Numbered from the stretch's first letter, positions 48,991-60,171 are shown. The stretch: 64,000 bases of DNA from CAWDDA01 sp963813345 (GCA_963813345.1 CAWEYR010000011.1:1-64000); one strand, 5' to 3'. Translations and numbers: made by a program. The notes: generated from the letters alone by a model not told the origin.

Positions 48991-51985
48991 CTACTGTACC
49001 TTCCTGTTTGCGAACGATGACTCGAAACCAAATCTTACGCCAAATTCGAACATCCGTGCACTGCCGGCGCCATTCGATCTTGAGAAGTAAGGTGACCCGA
49101 GTACACCGCCGTATGGACCGAAATTGACCCGGTTGAACAGATTCGTGATCTGAGCATTGAAGGTGATGTTGTAGCGCGCCGACTCGGAGCCACCGCCGCC
49201 GCCACCCATCGGAATCATCATTGGGCCGCCGCCGCCGAATCCACCGCCGCCGGACCGCGACCGCCGCCACCTCCACCAAATCCGCCGCCGCCACGGCCTC
49301 CACGACCTCCGCCGCCGCCAGCAGCCTGATCATTCTGAGGACGCTTGCCAAATCCCCAGGTCTTGCTGACGCCGAGATTGACGTTAAACATTCCTGGGCT
49401 CTCTGCAATAACACCGTTCGGAAAATTCTGATAGAGATAGTCGCGCAAAAGCACCGCGCCGCCCTGTCCGGCAAGACAGTTTGAAATACACCTGTTGGCT
49501 ACGAGTGGATAGAGCGATGCCGGAAGATCCGAGTTTCTTGCAATCCCCGCTGGCCGATCGTTGAAAGTGGTGTCGCGGTTGTCGTCGATACCCGTTGTAA
49601 TATTGAACGGTGCTCCCGAGCCCGCCTGAATCATCGGCGATAGCCTGAAGCCCCACGGCAGCGAGACCATTCCACCGACAAACACGAAGTGGCGTCTGTC
49701 ACCTGAAGCGCGGCCCCATTCAGATGCGAGGTCATAGTTGTTTGCAGGTGCCGAAAACGCGCCATCCGAATCATTCCGTGTCCACGAAATACTGTAGTTG
49801 CCAAACACCTGGAATCTCTGTCCAAACCTTCGGTCAAGACGGAAGAGCAAGCCGTTGTGCTCCGACGTGGCCGTCGACTCGAGCAGGAAGAGGTTTCCCT
49901 GAGTCGGATCCGGTCTGAGCCCGGTTGCCGGATCTGGCGTGTTGATATTGCGCGATCGGAACTGATGTACTCCGCGAGTAAAGTTGTAGGTAACGGATGC
50001 CGATCAATCCCTTCGGAAGCTGGCGCTCAAAGCTGGTGTTGAAATTCATGATATATGGCGCCACGAGATCCGAATCTTCAACTCGCTTAATTGTGTTCTG
50101 AATTGTCAGATTCGGGTCACCAGCAAATGGGTCCGGGTAACGCGGATTGTTGATCACAAGACTCACATACTGATTCTCTTCGTAACGCAAGATATTCGAG
50201 TAGAGATTGTCCGAATATCGGCTGTAGAAGATTCCTCCGCCAGCTCTGATGGTTGTCTTCCGATCCTTGAACGGAAGCCACGCGATTCCGAAGCGAGGAG
50301 CGAAGTTGTTCTTGTCGGAAAGATTGGTCTGGAACTCATGTCGCAAACCATACGACAAGGTAAAGGTCGGTGTTATCCGAAAATCGTCCTGAACAAACCA
50401 CGACATCTCGCTCTGACTGTATCTAAGCAATGGATTTCCGCGGTTTATCGTGAACTGCGTCCTTCCAGCGATCTCCGGTGGTATGGGAACACCGGCGAGC
50501 GCCAGTTGGTAAACCTGAAGCGACCCGAAGGTATAAGTCCCATTGAAATTGTTTGCCTGGTAATCCGAACTTCGCTGGTATTCCAGTTGGAATCCGCCCT
50601 TGATCACGTGTTTCTTGAAAGTAAACGTCGCGTAGTCCTGAAGCTCGATCTGATCCTGAGTTGAAGTATTGGGACAGCACGGTGAGCCACCGCCATTGAA
50701 CGCGTCAAGCACGTTGATCGCTTGCCCCAGCGTCCGCGGTTCCACTCGGTTCGATGCACGCTCGAACTGTATGCGAAACTCGTGGATCAAACGTGGATTG
50801 ACAATCCACGTCTCTGAAATCTGGAGATTGTGATCCCGATTGAAACCATCCGAACCGCGCTCAGGCAACGTGTAGTTGGCGCTTCCACCACCGCCGCCTC
50901 CGCCCCCGCCGCCGAATCCGCCTCCACCACCACCGCCAAAGAAGCGAAGGCCTCCGAAGCTGACCGAAAATTCGCGGTTATAGTTTCTGCCGTCAAAGAA
51001 AGAATAGTTGACGCCAATCGTGTTCTTTTGATTGAGAAGGTAGTCGACGCGAACACCAAAGTTCGTGTTGTCTGCCGGAGCGGGCACGTTTGCCGTAAAC
51101 ACGCCATCAAGCGTCGTTGCAACGACGGGTGATTCGCCATCCAGATCGCGACGTTCGGCGTTGACAAAATAGGACATCCTCTTCTTGATGATCGGGCCGC
51201 TCATGTTGAAGCTGTACCGTCGCTGGTCGAGCTCCGGCTTGGTGACGGCAAAAGCATTTCGCGCGTCAAGCGCTGAATTCCGGTAGTTGAAGCTCGCTGA
51301 CCCTCTAAGGCTGTCGTTGCCAGGCTTGGTAACGATGTCGATTCGACCTGCACCCGGTCTTGAGTACTCGGCAGCAAACGGATTCTGATTTACCCGAATC
51401 TGCATGATCGCTTCGCGCGGAGGAAGCCGGCTGGCGTTGAATCCGTTGACGTAAATCTGAGCGCCGCCCTGGCCGCCCGCTGCTCCGCCTGCTCCAGGTC
51501 CTGCAAGGGCCTGAAGATAGTCCCGGAGGTCGTCTTCATTGTCGGGAAGATTCTTGATGAACTCTTCACCAAGGACCGTGGCGCTCGCATTCTGATCTGG
51601 CTCGACCGTGACGATGTTGTCTTCAGACTTGACGTCAGTCTCGATGTTCATCGCTTCGACTATCATTTGAACTTTGAGCGATCCTGACTGAACGGGAACA
51701 GTCACGTTCGTATCCAGAAACGATTGGAAGCCTTTGAACTGTACAGAAACTGTGTAGGTGCCGGGAACAACATTCTGAAAAGTGAACTCACCGTTGGCAT
51801 TGCTCACTGCGGTCCGCGGATTTCCACCCGTCCCAGCGGTCAACGTAACCGTTGCACCCGGAATAACCGCATTCAATTCGTCGACCACCTGTCCCTTGAG
51901 CGCGCTCCCACTTTGCGCGAGAACAGGGAGTGCCAGCATGAGGATCAACGGCCAGACTGAGTAGCGCCTGTCTATATTCTTTCAT
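48991..51985 (-). CDS. TonB-dependent receptor with carboxypeptidase-regulatory-like domain, frameshifted
   Basis: The outer-membrane receptor has about 997 residues. A signal peptide starts at 51985 (MKEYRQALLSLA, then LILMLALPVLAQ after a break at 51946). A CarboxypepD_reg-like domain follows (LKGQVVDELNAVIPGATVTL to VPGTYTVSVQFKGFQSFLD), then a plug (LPDNEDDLRDYLQALAGPG, YVNGFNASRLPPREAIMQIR, YSRPGAGRIDIVTKPG) and a beta barrel (SNRVEPRTLGQAINVLDAF; LSYGLRHEFQTNL; ending NITFNAQITNLFNRVNFGPY and RFGFESS). Long poly-glycine runs interrupt the barrel near residues 330-355 and near the C-terminus. Further breaks lie near 49995 and 49220. Such receptors of Acidobacteriota import large substrates; the ligand is unknown. 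Confidence 0.85.
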
Positions 51986-52128
51986 AACACCTATCACCAT
52001 CTTCTTCTCTTTATGTCGTTAATGCTTTATCGTGAACGACTTTCGGATCAAATGCCGCTCTGAAAAGGAGACGAACCTGGCGGCAGTCCGGTTTCAGAAA
52101 AAGTCCTTCAAATAGAAATTTTTGCGTG

Positions 52129-52272
52129 CCCTGGGAGCGCCGCCTGGGAGCGCCGGTCTCCGACCGGCCACGAGCCGCGAAGCGCGCGAGCGTGGAGAGG
52201 CCTTGCTCAAGACTCGCACGCTTCGCGGCTCGTGGCCGGTCGGAGACCGGCGCTCCCAGGCGGCGCTCCCAG
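52129..52272. repeat. Long palindromic repeat with duplicated ends
   Basis: Arms of about 60 bp share the inner sequence of the 35921 repeat. Each arm carries the terminal CTGGGAGCGCCG unit twice, and the duplication is mirrored exactly in the other arm. It lies in the leader region between the receptor and the dehydratase. Confidence 0.85.
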
Positions 52273-52345
52273 GCTCCATTTCCTACCTTCGTTTGACTCT
52301 AGACCACGGTTATCTTAAGTTTACGGGCAAAAGGTGAGGTAAAGC

Positions 52346-54537
52346 ATGGCTGGCCGGATTCGCATCACTCGTGGAGACAATCCTTACCAGAAAGAAGTTC
52401 AGGGCAAGGCAAACGAACCCATAACCGTTGCCGCTCTGCTCGACCGGGCACGCTCGCTGCTCTCGGTTCGACACCTCGACTATTCGCTCGAAGAAATCTG
52501 GGACCGGCTCGAAGAGAACGCTCCGCGGGTCGCCATAATCGGCGGATCACCCGGATCATCCCGCTCACATCTTCGATTTCCAGACGACCGCCCGTGCTGC
52601 AATCAGGATCTGGGAGGACGGTGGCGTCCCTTTTTCGTTCGCGACACCTGTCCTCTGCGACGGAACTGCCCAATCGACGACCGGAATGTGCTACTCACTC
52701 GAGTCGCGCAATGCGATGACCCAGATGATCGTCAATCAGATGGAGGCGCAGTGCTATCACGGGGCATTTGTGATCCAGGGTTGCGACAAGCAGCCCCTGG
52801 CCGCCGTCGCGGCTCTCGCAGCTCTTGATGTCACACGGAAGGCGCGCGGCGATGCGCCGGTCTTTGCAACGTTTGCCCCCGCCCACGTCTTGAAGGGTGG
52901 CACCATACCTCCTCATCTCCGGCTCGGGATCGAGGAAGTGGCGACCGCTTGCCGAGCGTCAGGGTCATGCTGATATCGCAGATGATTTGCGCGATGCACT
53001 TGCGTACGTTCTCCAATGTTCATCGAATCAGGCGTTTCAGGGTGTTCTTTCGCGTGCGGTTGCAACCAATCTGATTACCCACGAGCATCACAAACAGCTT
53101 GAAAAACAACTTGGCGTAAATACATGTGATTCGAAAGGCGGAATCTGCGCGTTCAACGGGACCGGAAATTCTTCCCGTCATGTTGTCGCGGCGCTGGGTC
53201 TCGTCCACCCATCACTCGAGCTGCTCACCGAGCCTCCGGACCAGGAGCGCGTAAATGCGGCGGTGGATGCGCTTTTCTCGTATTGCAACCTGGAAGAGTA
53301 TTCGGTTTCGAGCATGGTTCGGCGGAACATCGAGAATGCAGTTCGCATCCATTCGACTACCGGCGGATCGACGAACCTGATGATGCATTTGATCGCGGGA
53401 GCGATTCACGCCGGAGTTGATTTCTCGATCTGGGAGTATGACCGAATCCGCAAGGCTACTCCGATTCCCGATCTGTTCGATTACAGCCTGACTGCAGGTC
53501 GAACAATCTTCGAGCTCGCTTCACAATGCTGCTCCGGAAGCATTCGAGGGATGGAGACAGTTACGTACGAACTGGTGCGCAATGGCGTTCCGATGGCGCT
53601 TGATTCTCCGACCGCCGCGGGAGCCACATGGGGCGATCGTCTTTCAGACACGACCAATCTTTCGGCGGACGGAGTAAAGGACAATCCTATTATTCTTTCG
53701 CGTCCGCGGCGCGCGATCAGTGGAGTCGACGTCCTGACGGGCAATTTCTTTGAGTCGGCGGTGGTCAAGATCAGCGGGATGCAGGATGCTCAGCTCGATG
53801 AGTTTGATCGAAAGCTATCGCTCGTTCTCTATTACGAGAATGAACACGATGCGAACACTGAATTGCTCGATCCCCATCTCATCGAGTCGCTGCCGGCAAG
53901 GGTCGATCTTTCACGAGCCGAGCTCGAAGGGATATTGGAGTTCAACTCGAGAAATCGAGATGCAAGCGCGTCCTCGAAGATGTCCCGCGACGAGCTTTTC
54001 GCTCACCTTCTCAACGAAAGCATTCTCAAGCTCTCGATCGTAATCAGCGGACAAGGTCCCGAAGCCTTTGGTATGCCCGAGATGTTTACGCCGATGCAGC
54101 ATATCAATGCCAACCGGCGCCTCAAAAAGCTCGCCATGATAATCACTGACGGACGCTACTCCGGTGTCTCTTATGGGGCGGCGATCGGTCACGTTACTCC
54201 GGAAGCAGCCTGTGACGGCGGCATTCTCTACCTGAAAACAGGCGACATTCTTCAAGCCAATCTGCGCGATTGCACGCTGCAGCTGATCGACCGCGATCGG
54301 TTACGGAGCCATGGAGATATCGTCGAATACAAAGGCGACCTGCGATTGGACCGTCGCGAACTCCGTACACCGCGGATGAGTCGAATTCGCGAGAGGATGA
54401 AAGTGATTGTTCCGACAAATCGGCTTCGCGATGTAACGGATGCTTCGCGTGGGGTCGTTCCGCGCATTGTTGCGGAGACCGTACTTCCGAAGCTGGATGA
54501 AGTAGAGACTCCGGAATCTTTAGTTGTTGATGTTTGA
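52346..54537 (+). CDS. IlvD/Edd family dehydratase, frameshifted
   Basis: The product, about 730 residues, belongs to the iron-sulfur dihydroxy-acid/6-phosphogluconate dehydratase family, which removes water from sugar acids or dihydroxy acids. Cluster and active-site blocks are a CDGTAQSTTGM segment near 52660, AFVIQGCDKQPLAAVAALAA, GGICAFNGTGNSSRHVVAAL, IHSTTGGSTNLMMHLIAGAI and MIITDGRYSGVSYGAAIGHV near the C-terminus. It is longer than IlvD (about 560-620) and closer in size to sugar-acid dehydratases. GAGG precedes ATG 52346. Breaks lie near 52555, 52650 and 52925. The neighbouring sugar genes favour a sugar-acid substrate, but that is inference. Confidence 0.8.
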
Positions 54538-54549
54538 GGGAGATATCAA

Positions 54550-55470
54550 ATGACGCCACAATTGTCGACCCTGCGATTTTCCAGACTTTTCATTGCCCTT
54601 TGCATGTTCTGTTTGTGTGCAGTTCCTGTCATCGCCTCGGACATCGAGGCGCGCGTGGAACATGGCTACGCCAATAACAATGGCGTGAAGATTCATTATG
54701 CAAGTCTTGGGAAAGGCCCGTTGATTGTCATGATTCACGGCTTCCCTGACTTCTGGTACTCGTGGCGCGATCAGATGGAGGCACTTTCGAGCACTCATCA
54801 GGTGGTCGCGATTGACCAGCGCGGCTACAACCTCAGTGACAAGCCGAAAGGTGTCGAGAACTATGATATGGCGCTCCTCGTAAGCGACGTAGTCGCCGTG
54901 ATCAAGGCCGTTGGGCGCGACAAAGCTATCGTCGTAGGTCACGATTGGGGCGGAGCGGTCGCATGGACGCTCGCAACGGTGCGGCCGGACGTGGTCGAGA
55001 AGCTGATCATTCTAAATCTTCCGCATCCGCGCGGTCTTAGTCGCGAACTGGCCAACAATCCCAAACAGCAGGAGAACAGCCAGTACGCCCGCAATTTTCA
55101 GAAGGAGGGCGCCGAAAAGCAGCTGACCGCCGAAGGTCTCACCTTCTGGGTCAAAGATCCCGAAGCCAAAAAGAAGTATGTCGAGGCATTCAAGCGCTCG
55201 GACTTTGAGGCGATGCTCAATTACTACAAGCGCAACTATCCTAGAGAGCCCTACCGCGAGGACCCATCACCTGTAGTTAAGGTGAAGATGTCGGTTCTTA
55301 TGATCCACGGACTCGCTGACACCGCGCTGCTTGCGCCTGCGCTCAACAACAACTGGGACTACATCGAAAAGGATCTGACACTCGTAACGATTCCCGGAGC
55401 CGGGCATTTCGTTCAGCAGGACGCATCGGACCTCGTCAGCCGTTCAATCAAGATGTGGTTATCACGTTAG
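54550..55470 (+). CDS. Secreted alpha/beta hydrolase, epoxide-hydrolase-like
   Basis: The intact 306-residue protein has a signal peptide (LFIALCMFCLCAVPVIA). The hydrolase core shows IVMIHGFPDFWYSWRDQM with the oxyanion HG, AIDQRGYNLSDKP, the nucleophile elbow VVGHDWGGAVAW with Asp, and the histidine PGAGHFVQQD. An aspartate nucleophile and HGFP motif point to the epoxide hydrolase/haloalkane dehalogenase branch. It starts 12 bp after the dehydratase stop, so the two are probably co-transcribed. The substrate is unknown. Confidence 0.85.
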   Translation: MTPQLSTLRFSRLFIALCMFCLCAVPVIASDIEARVEHGYANNNGVKIHYASLGKGPLIVMIHGFPDFWYSWRDQMEALSSTHQVVAIDQRGYNLSDKPKGVENYDMALLVSDVVAVIKAVGRDKAIVVGHDWGGAVAWTLATVRPDVVEKLIILNLPHPRGLSRELANNPKQQENSQYARNFQKEGAEKQLTAEGLTFWVKDPEAKKKYVEAFKRSDFEAMLNYYKRNYPREPYREDPSPVVKVKMSVLMIHGLADTALLAPALNNNWDYIEKDLTLVTIPGAGHFVQQDASDLVSRSIKMWLSR

Positions 55471-55513
55471 TGGGCACGTTGTACCGCCTTCAGGCGGAGT
55501 CTTCTTTTCCCAA

Positions 55514-56816
55514 ATGAGCTTTCACCTCGCTCTCCGCGGCGGAACGCCAGTTCGTACGAAGCCGTTCCCTGCGTGGCCCGTTTTTGATGACCGGGAACGG
55601 ATCGCCCTGGAACGTGTTCTCACGAGCCGCAACTGGGGCGGGTACCCGTGTCCAAACCAACTTGCGCGAGAGTTTGCCAACCGCTTCGCCGAATATCACG
55701 GAGCGAGCTACGGTGTGGCCGTCGCGAACGGAACCGTGTCGCTCGAGCTCGCGCTCGAAGCCGCTAACATCGCTGCCGGTGATGAAGTCATTGTTCCGGC
55801 CTACACCTGGGAAGGCACCGCCGCTGCGGTTCTTTTCGCCGGCGCAATTCCCGTCTTCGCCGACGTTGACCCGGACACATACTGTCTCGATCCGCGTCAG
55901 GTTGAAAACGCGATTACCGAACGCACGAAAGCCATCATTCCAGTCCATCTGGGATTTAGATTTGCCGATATGGATGCGCTCGGACAGATTGCTGAGGCAA
56001 CATGGTCTGTTCGTGCTCGAGGACTGCGCGCATGCGCATGGAGGGCGATGGCGAAATAGTGGCGCGGGCTCGATGGGACACGCCGGGAGCTTTTCATTTC
56101 AGACGAGCAAGCTTATGACTGCGGGCGAGGGTGGAATCGTGATCACCAGCGATATCGATCTCGCCGATCAGGTGATTCGCCTGGCGAACTGTGGAAGGCC
56201 ACCAAGGCGAGAATCCAAAGAGAATCCAGCACTCGGACACAATTACCGGATGACCGAGTTCCAGGCAGCCGTACTGCTGGCGCAGCTTGATCGCCTTCAC
56301 GAACAAACAGAACTGCGAGAAGACAAGACCAGACTACTTGAAAAGGGCATCTCAAATATCGAAGGATTATCTCTGCTTACGCGTGATGAGCGCATCACGA
56401 CGCAGGCGAGTTATCACTTCGTATTCAGATTTCACAGCGAACAGTTCGCTGGAGTCCGCAGGGACGCATTCGTGGCAGCCCTCGCGGCAGAAGGCATGCC
56501 ATGCGACGGGCGTTTCTACGAAGCAGTCTATCGCTCGCCTCTGTTTTCCGCCTCGGCAACGCGATTTCCCCAATTGCGCGGTGCGAATCGAGACTACTAT
56601 TGTCCCGTTGCTGAACGTGCGGGATATGAAGAATCGGTGTGGCTTCCGCACTATCTCTTTCTTGGCAACGACCGCGATATCGCCGATATCGTTGCAGCAA
56701 TAGAGAAGATCCGTGAGCATGCAGACGAACTTGTGGATTTTGAAAACGAAGCAGTCCGCGTTCAGGGCTTATCGCGAGCCGAGCGCGCGCTGCTTGAATC
56801 GGAAGCTCCGTACTAG
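55514..56816 (+). CDS. DegT/DnrJ/EryC1/StrS-family aminotransferase, one frameshift
   Basis: About 433 residues. The PLP-dependent sugar aminotransferase fold shows LTSRNWGGYPCPNQLAREFA, AVANGTVSLELALEAANIAA, VIVPAYTWEGTAAAVLFAG, VLEDCAHAHGGRW, and FSFQTSKLMTAGEGGIVIT with the PLP-binding lysine, then GHNYRMTEFQAAVLLAQLDR. The frame changes once near 56000. Enzymes of this family transfer an amino group to nucleotide-linked or free keto-sugars. Related proteins sit in carbohydrate clusters next to Gfo/Idh oxidoreductases, as here. Confidence 0.85.
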
Positions 56817-56817
56817 G

Positions 56818-56993
56818 TGAGGAGTGCTGAGTGCTGGGTGCTGAGTGCTGGGTGCTGAGTGCTGAGTGCTGAGTGCTGAGTATGGGTTGAGTTCAAGCTT
56901 TAGCTTGCTGCTTTGAATCTTCGGTATCGGATCGCAGCAAGCTGAAGCTTGAACTCCCATACTCAGCACTCAGCACCCAGCACTCAGCACTCA
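56818..56993. repeat. Composite nested palindrome with tandem GTGCTGA arms
   Basis: The left flank holds about eight GTGCTGA/GTGCTGG heptamers and the right flank their reverse complement (CAGCACTCAGCACCCAGCAC). Between them lies the TTCAAGCTTTAGCTTGC core palindrome of the 43490 repeat. The complete 176 bp can form one hairpin. It begins right after the aminotransferase stop codon. Confidence 0.85.
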
Positions 56994-57017
56994 CTTATTT
57001 ACCGAGAGGCTTACACA

Positions 57018-58253
57018 ATGAAACGACTGGGAATTGGGTTTATCGGCAGCGGGTTCATCACGCGTTTTCATATCAAGTCTTTTCTTGCGGTGCGCAATGG
57101 CGATGTCAGAGGAATATGGAGCCCGAACCAGAAGCACGCCGAGGAAGCAGCCGCGCTGGCTCGCTCGCTCCGTGTCGGTGAGGCGCAAGCCTTTGCTTCG
57201 ATCGAGGAGATGGTGGCTTCGCCCGAAATCGACTGCATCTGGATATGTGGTCCCAACCATTCGCGAATCGACAATCTCGAACGCATCGTGAAGACGCTGA
57301 AAGCGGGGAAAGGGAGCCTCATCGGGATCACGTGCGAAAAGCCCCTGGCACGAAACGTCAAAGAGGCTAAACGCATGGTCGAACTGATCGAAGAGTCCGG
57401 CGTTCTGCACGGTTATCTTGAAGATCAGGTCTTCGAGCCTGCCGTCGTCCGCGGAAGAGAGATTGTCTGGGCGCGTGGAGCTTCGATCGCGGGCCGGCCT
57501 TACCTCGCGAGATCAGCAGAGGAGCACAGTGGCCCACATATGCCATGGTTTTGGCAGGGTGATCTGCAGGGTGGTGGAGTGCTGAATGACATGATGTGTC
57601 ACAGTGTAGAGGTCGCACGGTTCGGTCTTACCAAGCCTGGAGCTCCGCGATCGAGCATCCGTCCAACAAAGATTTCTGCGCAGATAGCATCACTCAAATG
57701 GTCGCGGCCGGAGTACGCACGCCTGCTGCAGGAGATGATGGGAAAGGACGTCGACTATTCGAAGAAACCTTCGGAGGATTTCGCTCGCGCAACTATCAAT
57801 TTTGTCGATGAGGATGGGCTTCCATTGATAGCCGAAGTCACAACCTCATGGAGCTACGTTGGCGCCGGACTGCGGCTGAGCACCGAGATTCTGGGCCCCG
57901 AGTATTCGATGTCGATCAACACTCTCGACAGCGGCTTGCGGCTTTTCTTCAGCCGGCGCGTGCACGGTGAAGCGGGTGAAGACCTGGTTGAAAAACAGAA
58001 CGCCGAGCAGGGTCTGATGCCTGTCGTTGCAAACGAGACGGCAGATTATGGATACGAATGGGAGAACCGCTATTTCGTCGATTGCTTTCTGGATGGTAAA
58101 CAGCCCGAAGAGGATTTCTATGATGGTCTTGAGGTGACCCAGTTATTGATGGCTGCTTACAAGAGCGCAGAGGAAGAGCGAACAATCGCATTCGAGCCAG
58201 CTTCACTTGAAGACTTTGTGCCAATGGTAGCCAGGGGCACATGGAGGCCTTGA
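57018..58253 (+). CDS. Gfo/Idh/MocA family oxidoreductase
   Basis: The intact 411-residue protein has the Rossmann start LGIGFIGSGFITRFHIKSFL, the dinucleotide-binding E-K-P motif ITCEKPLARNVKEAKRMVEL, and a C-terminal alpha/beta domain with GDLQGGGVLNDMMCHSVEVA holding the usual catalytic His. Family members oxidise or reduce sugars, sugar alcohols or their derivatives with NAD(P). Start 57018 has GAGAGG upstream. The GH2 gene begins as the stop codon ends. Confidence 0.88.
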   Translation: MKRLGIGFIGSGFITRFHIKSFLAVRNGDVRGIWSPNQKHAEEAAALARSLRVGEAQAFASIEEMVASPEIDCIWICGPNHSRIDNLERIVKTLKAGKGSLIGITCEKPLARNVKEAKRMVELIEESGVLHGYLEDQVFEPAVVRGREIVWARGASIAGRPYLARSAEEHSGPHMPWFWQGDLQGGGVLNDMMCHSVEVARFGLTKPGAPRSSIRPTKISAQIASLKWSRPEYARLLQEMMGKDVDYSKKPSEDFARATINFVDEDGLPLIAEVTTSWSYVGAGLRLSTEILGPEYSMSINTLDSGLRLFFSRRVHGEAGEDLVEKQNAEQGLMPVVANETADYGYEWENRYFVDCFLDGKQPEEDFYDGLEVTQLLMAAYKSAEEERTIAFEPASLEDFVPMVARGTWRP

Positions 58254-58254
58254 G

Positions 58255-60171
58255 CTGAGTCATTTCATTCCAGCGATTCTTTCACTTCTGACAGTCCTTT
58301 CCTGTCTTGAGCTTCCTTCCGGTCATTCCGGCGCGCCGTCTGTGCCGTCGGCCAATCGGCTGATCACGCTGGAGGAGCCCACCGGAATTTACCGGCGCGA
58401 TCTCGAAGTCGTCACAACACGCATATCGTTCGAAGCAGGTGAAGCCAGGGTAGACGGGCTCCGAGTCGTCAACGCGGAGAATCGTGTTGTGGCAAGTCAG
58501 ACGATCGCGCTCGAGACATATGGCGATGGCTCGGTGAAGACTGCCGAACTTCTCTTCCGTGCAACGATCATTCCTGGTGAGCGTCCGCAATTCAGAGTGA
58601 TCAATGATGCGTCACTGAGAATGCCCGAAATCCCGACAGATAGTTCAGTCGTGGCACGACGTATAGGGCGAGGCCGCGTCGAGATGGCTAACGATCGATT
58701 CGGAGTAATGCTCAATCTCGGTCTCGAAGGCACCGAGCCGGCGCTGGTCGCGGCCTACAACAAGAGTGCTGGCGATCTTCGCATGCTGAATCTGATAGAG
58801 ACATCTCCTGATTCACCGGAATCGCTCGAATTTGGGAAGAAGAGCGCGGGCTTTGGAACTTTCTCGTCGGCCAATGAGCGTCGCGGTGCATTTGATCGCG
58901 TCGAGATCCTCGAGTCGGGTCCACTGCGCGCCAGGGTACGCTTATCGGGATCGCAGCTGGGAAATCAGAAAGAGAGCTGGGACTTTGTGTGGTATGCCGG
59001 AAGTCCCGTACTCAAGTGGACTGCGAATCTTGAGAACGCGACCGGCGAAAACGCGTTCGGTTACTACTTCAGCTCAATTTCCGCGTCACCGTACCTTCCA
59101 TTTGACAAGTGGATAGAAGGAGTCGAGTTGAAATTCCCTGACGGATGGGAAACCGACAATCCGCCTGATCATGCGATCAAGCCGACGAATTACAAGGACA
59201 TTCCCGGGCGGCATCTGGTCTATTACCAGCGGGAACAGAACTACGGCGCTCTCGGTTTCTTTGAATTGGATGCGTCACTCGAATGGCAAGGGATTGGAGG
59301 GCGGCAATTCTATGCGTCGAAGAAGCCCGCGACAGGCACGGCTCTTCAATCGACATCGATCGCGCTCTCGTTTCCACGATGGAAAGGAACAGAAACCGTC
59401 CTTGAGGCGCGGAAAGAATACCGCATCTTCACTCAGCCGATCCTCTCTGTAGTCACTCAGGATAAGGTCAGGAATCGCCCACGACCGATCGCCTCGAGCG
59501 GGCAGTCTGAGGTCAAAACCGTTCTCGTCAGTACTGCAGAAATCAATCGCATATTTGCCCAGAGTACGAGTTCACAATCTCTAAACGGAGAATGGAAGCT
59601 TAACTGGGCTGAAAAGTCAGAGGGCGAAGCGAAAGGCTTCCACCAGGCTGCATTCGATGATCGCGACTGGAGACTCGTCAAGGTGCCCGGAACGGTGCAT
59701 ACCCAGATTCTCGAGTCTCCAAAGTTCTTCACGCGCGAGGCAGACTGGATAAGTGCGAAAGAGTGGTGGTATCGCCGCGCTTTTCAGTCACCTCGCGTTA
59801 CCCCGGGACAGCGGCTGTTTCTCACCTTCAACGCGACGGATTACTTCGCCGACATCTATCTCAATGGTGAGCTCCTTGCACGTCACGAAGGGTATATCGA
59901 TCCCTATGACATCGAGGTGACCGGCAAGCTGATTGCCGGCGCAGCCAACCAGCTCGCAGTTCGTGTTTGGACTCCTGTGAGCTATTACTGGCGCCATCGG
60001 CCATACACGGTCAAAGGATCGTACGGTGCCGTCGACCAGAAGCCTGACAACATCACTCCGCTTGGAATAACAAGACCTGTCGAGCTCCGTGTTCTTGATT
60101 CTCTGAGGATCACTGACGTTGCCGTCGACACACAGTTGCGTGAAGACGGCGCGCGCCGATGTTGTTGTTGA
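58255..60171 (+). CDS. Glycoside hydrolase family 2-like protein, N-terminal part with extra domain
   Basis: The frame is open from 58255, just after the Gfo/Idh stop. CTG at 58255 would begin SHFIPAILSLLTVLSC, a lipoprotein-like signal; the first standard start (GTG 58342) would lose it, so an altered ATG is possible. About 400 residues of beta-rich sequence follow (TGIYRRDLEVVTTRISFEAG; DFVWYAGSPVLKWTANLENA; YYFSSISASPYLPFDKWIEG), resembling the C-terminal sandwich of GH38-type alpha-mannosidases. The GH2 sugar-binding domain comes next (SLNGEWKLNWAEKSEG, VKVPGTVHTQILESPKF, WWYRRAF, YLNGELLARHEGYIDPYD). The frame breaks near 60150 and continues in the next entry. Confidence 0.75.
   Translation: MSHFIPAILSLLTVLSCLELPSGHSGAPSVPSANRLITLEEPTGIYRRDLEVVTTRISFEAGEARVDGLRVVNAENRVVASQTIALETYGDGSVKTAELLFRATIIPGERPQFRVINDASLRMPEIPTDSSVVARRIGRGRVEMANDRFGVMLNLGLEGTEPALVAAYNKSAGDLRMLNLIETSPDSPESLEFGKKSAGFGTFSSANERRGAFDRVEILESGPLRARVRLSGSQLGNQKESWDFVWYAGSPVLKWTANLENATGENAFGYYFSSISASPYLPFDKWIEGVELKFPDGWETDNPPDHAIKPTNYKDIPGRHLVYYQREQNYGALGFFELDASLEWQGIGGRQFYASKKPATGTALQSTSIALSFPRWKGTETVLEARKEYRIFTQPILSVVTQDKVRNRPRPIASSGQSEVKTVLVSTAEINRIFAQSTSSQSLNGEWKLNWAEKSEGEAKGFHQAAFDDRDWRLVKVPGTVHTQILESPKFFTREADWISAKEWWYRRAFQSPRVTPGQRLFLTFNATDYFADIYLNGELLARHEGYIDPYDIEVTGKLIAGAANQLAVRVWTPVSYYWRHRPYTVKGSYGAVDQKPDNITPLGITRPVELRVLDSLRITDVAVDTQLREDGARRCCC

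Noticed and set aside
50000..51200. Plus-strand open frames opposite the TonB receptor
   Set aside because: They are antisense shadows of the receptor with low-complexity composition from the glycine codon runs.
56818..56993. Tandem heptamers as a CRISPR array
   Set aside because: The units are only 7 bp, have no spacers, and are mirrored around a palindromic core.
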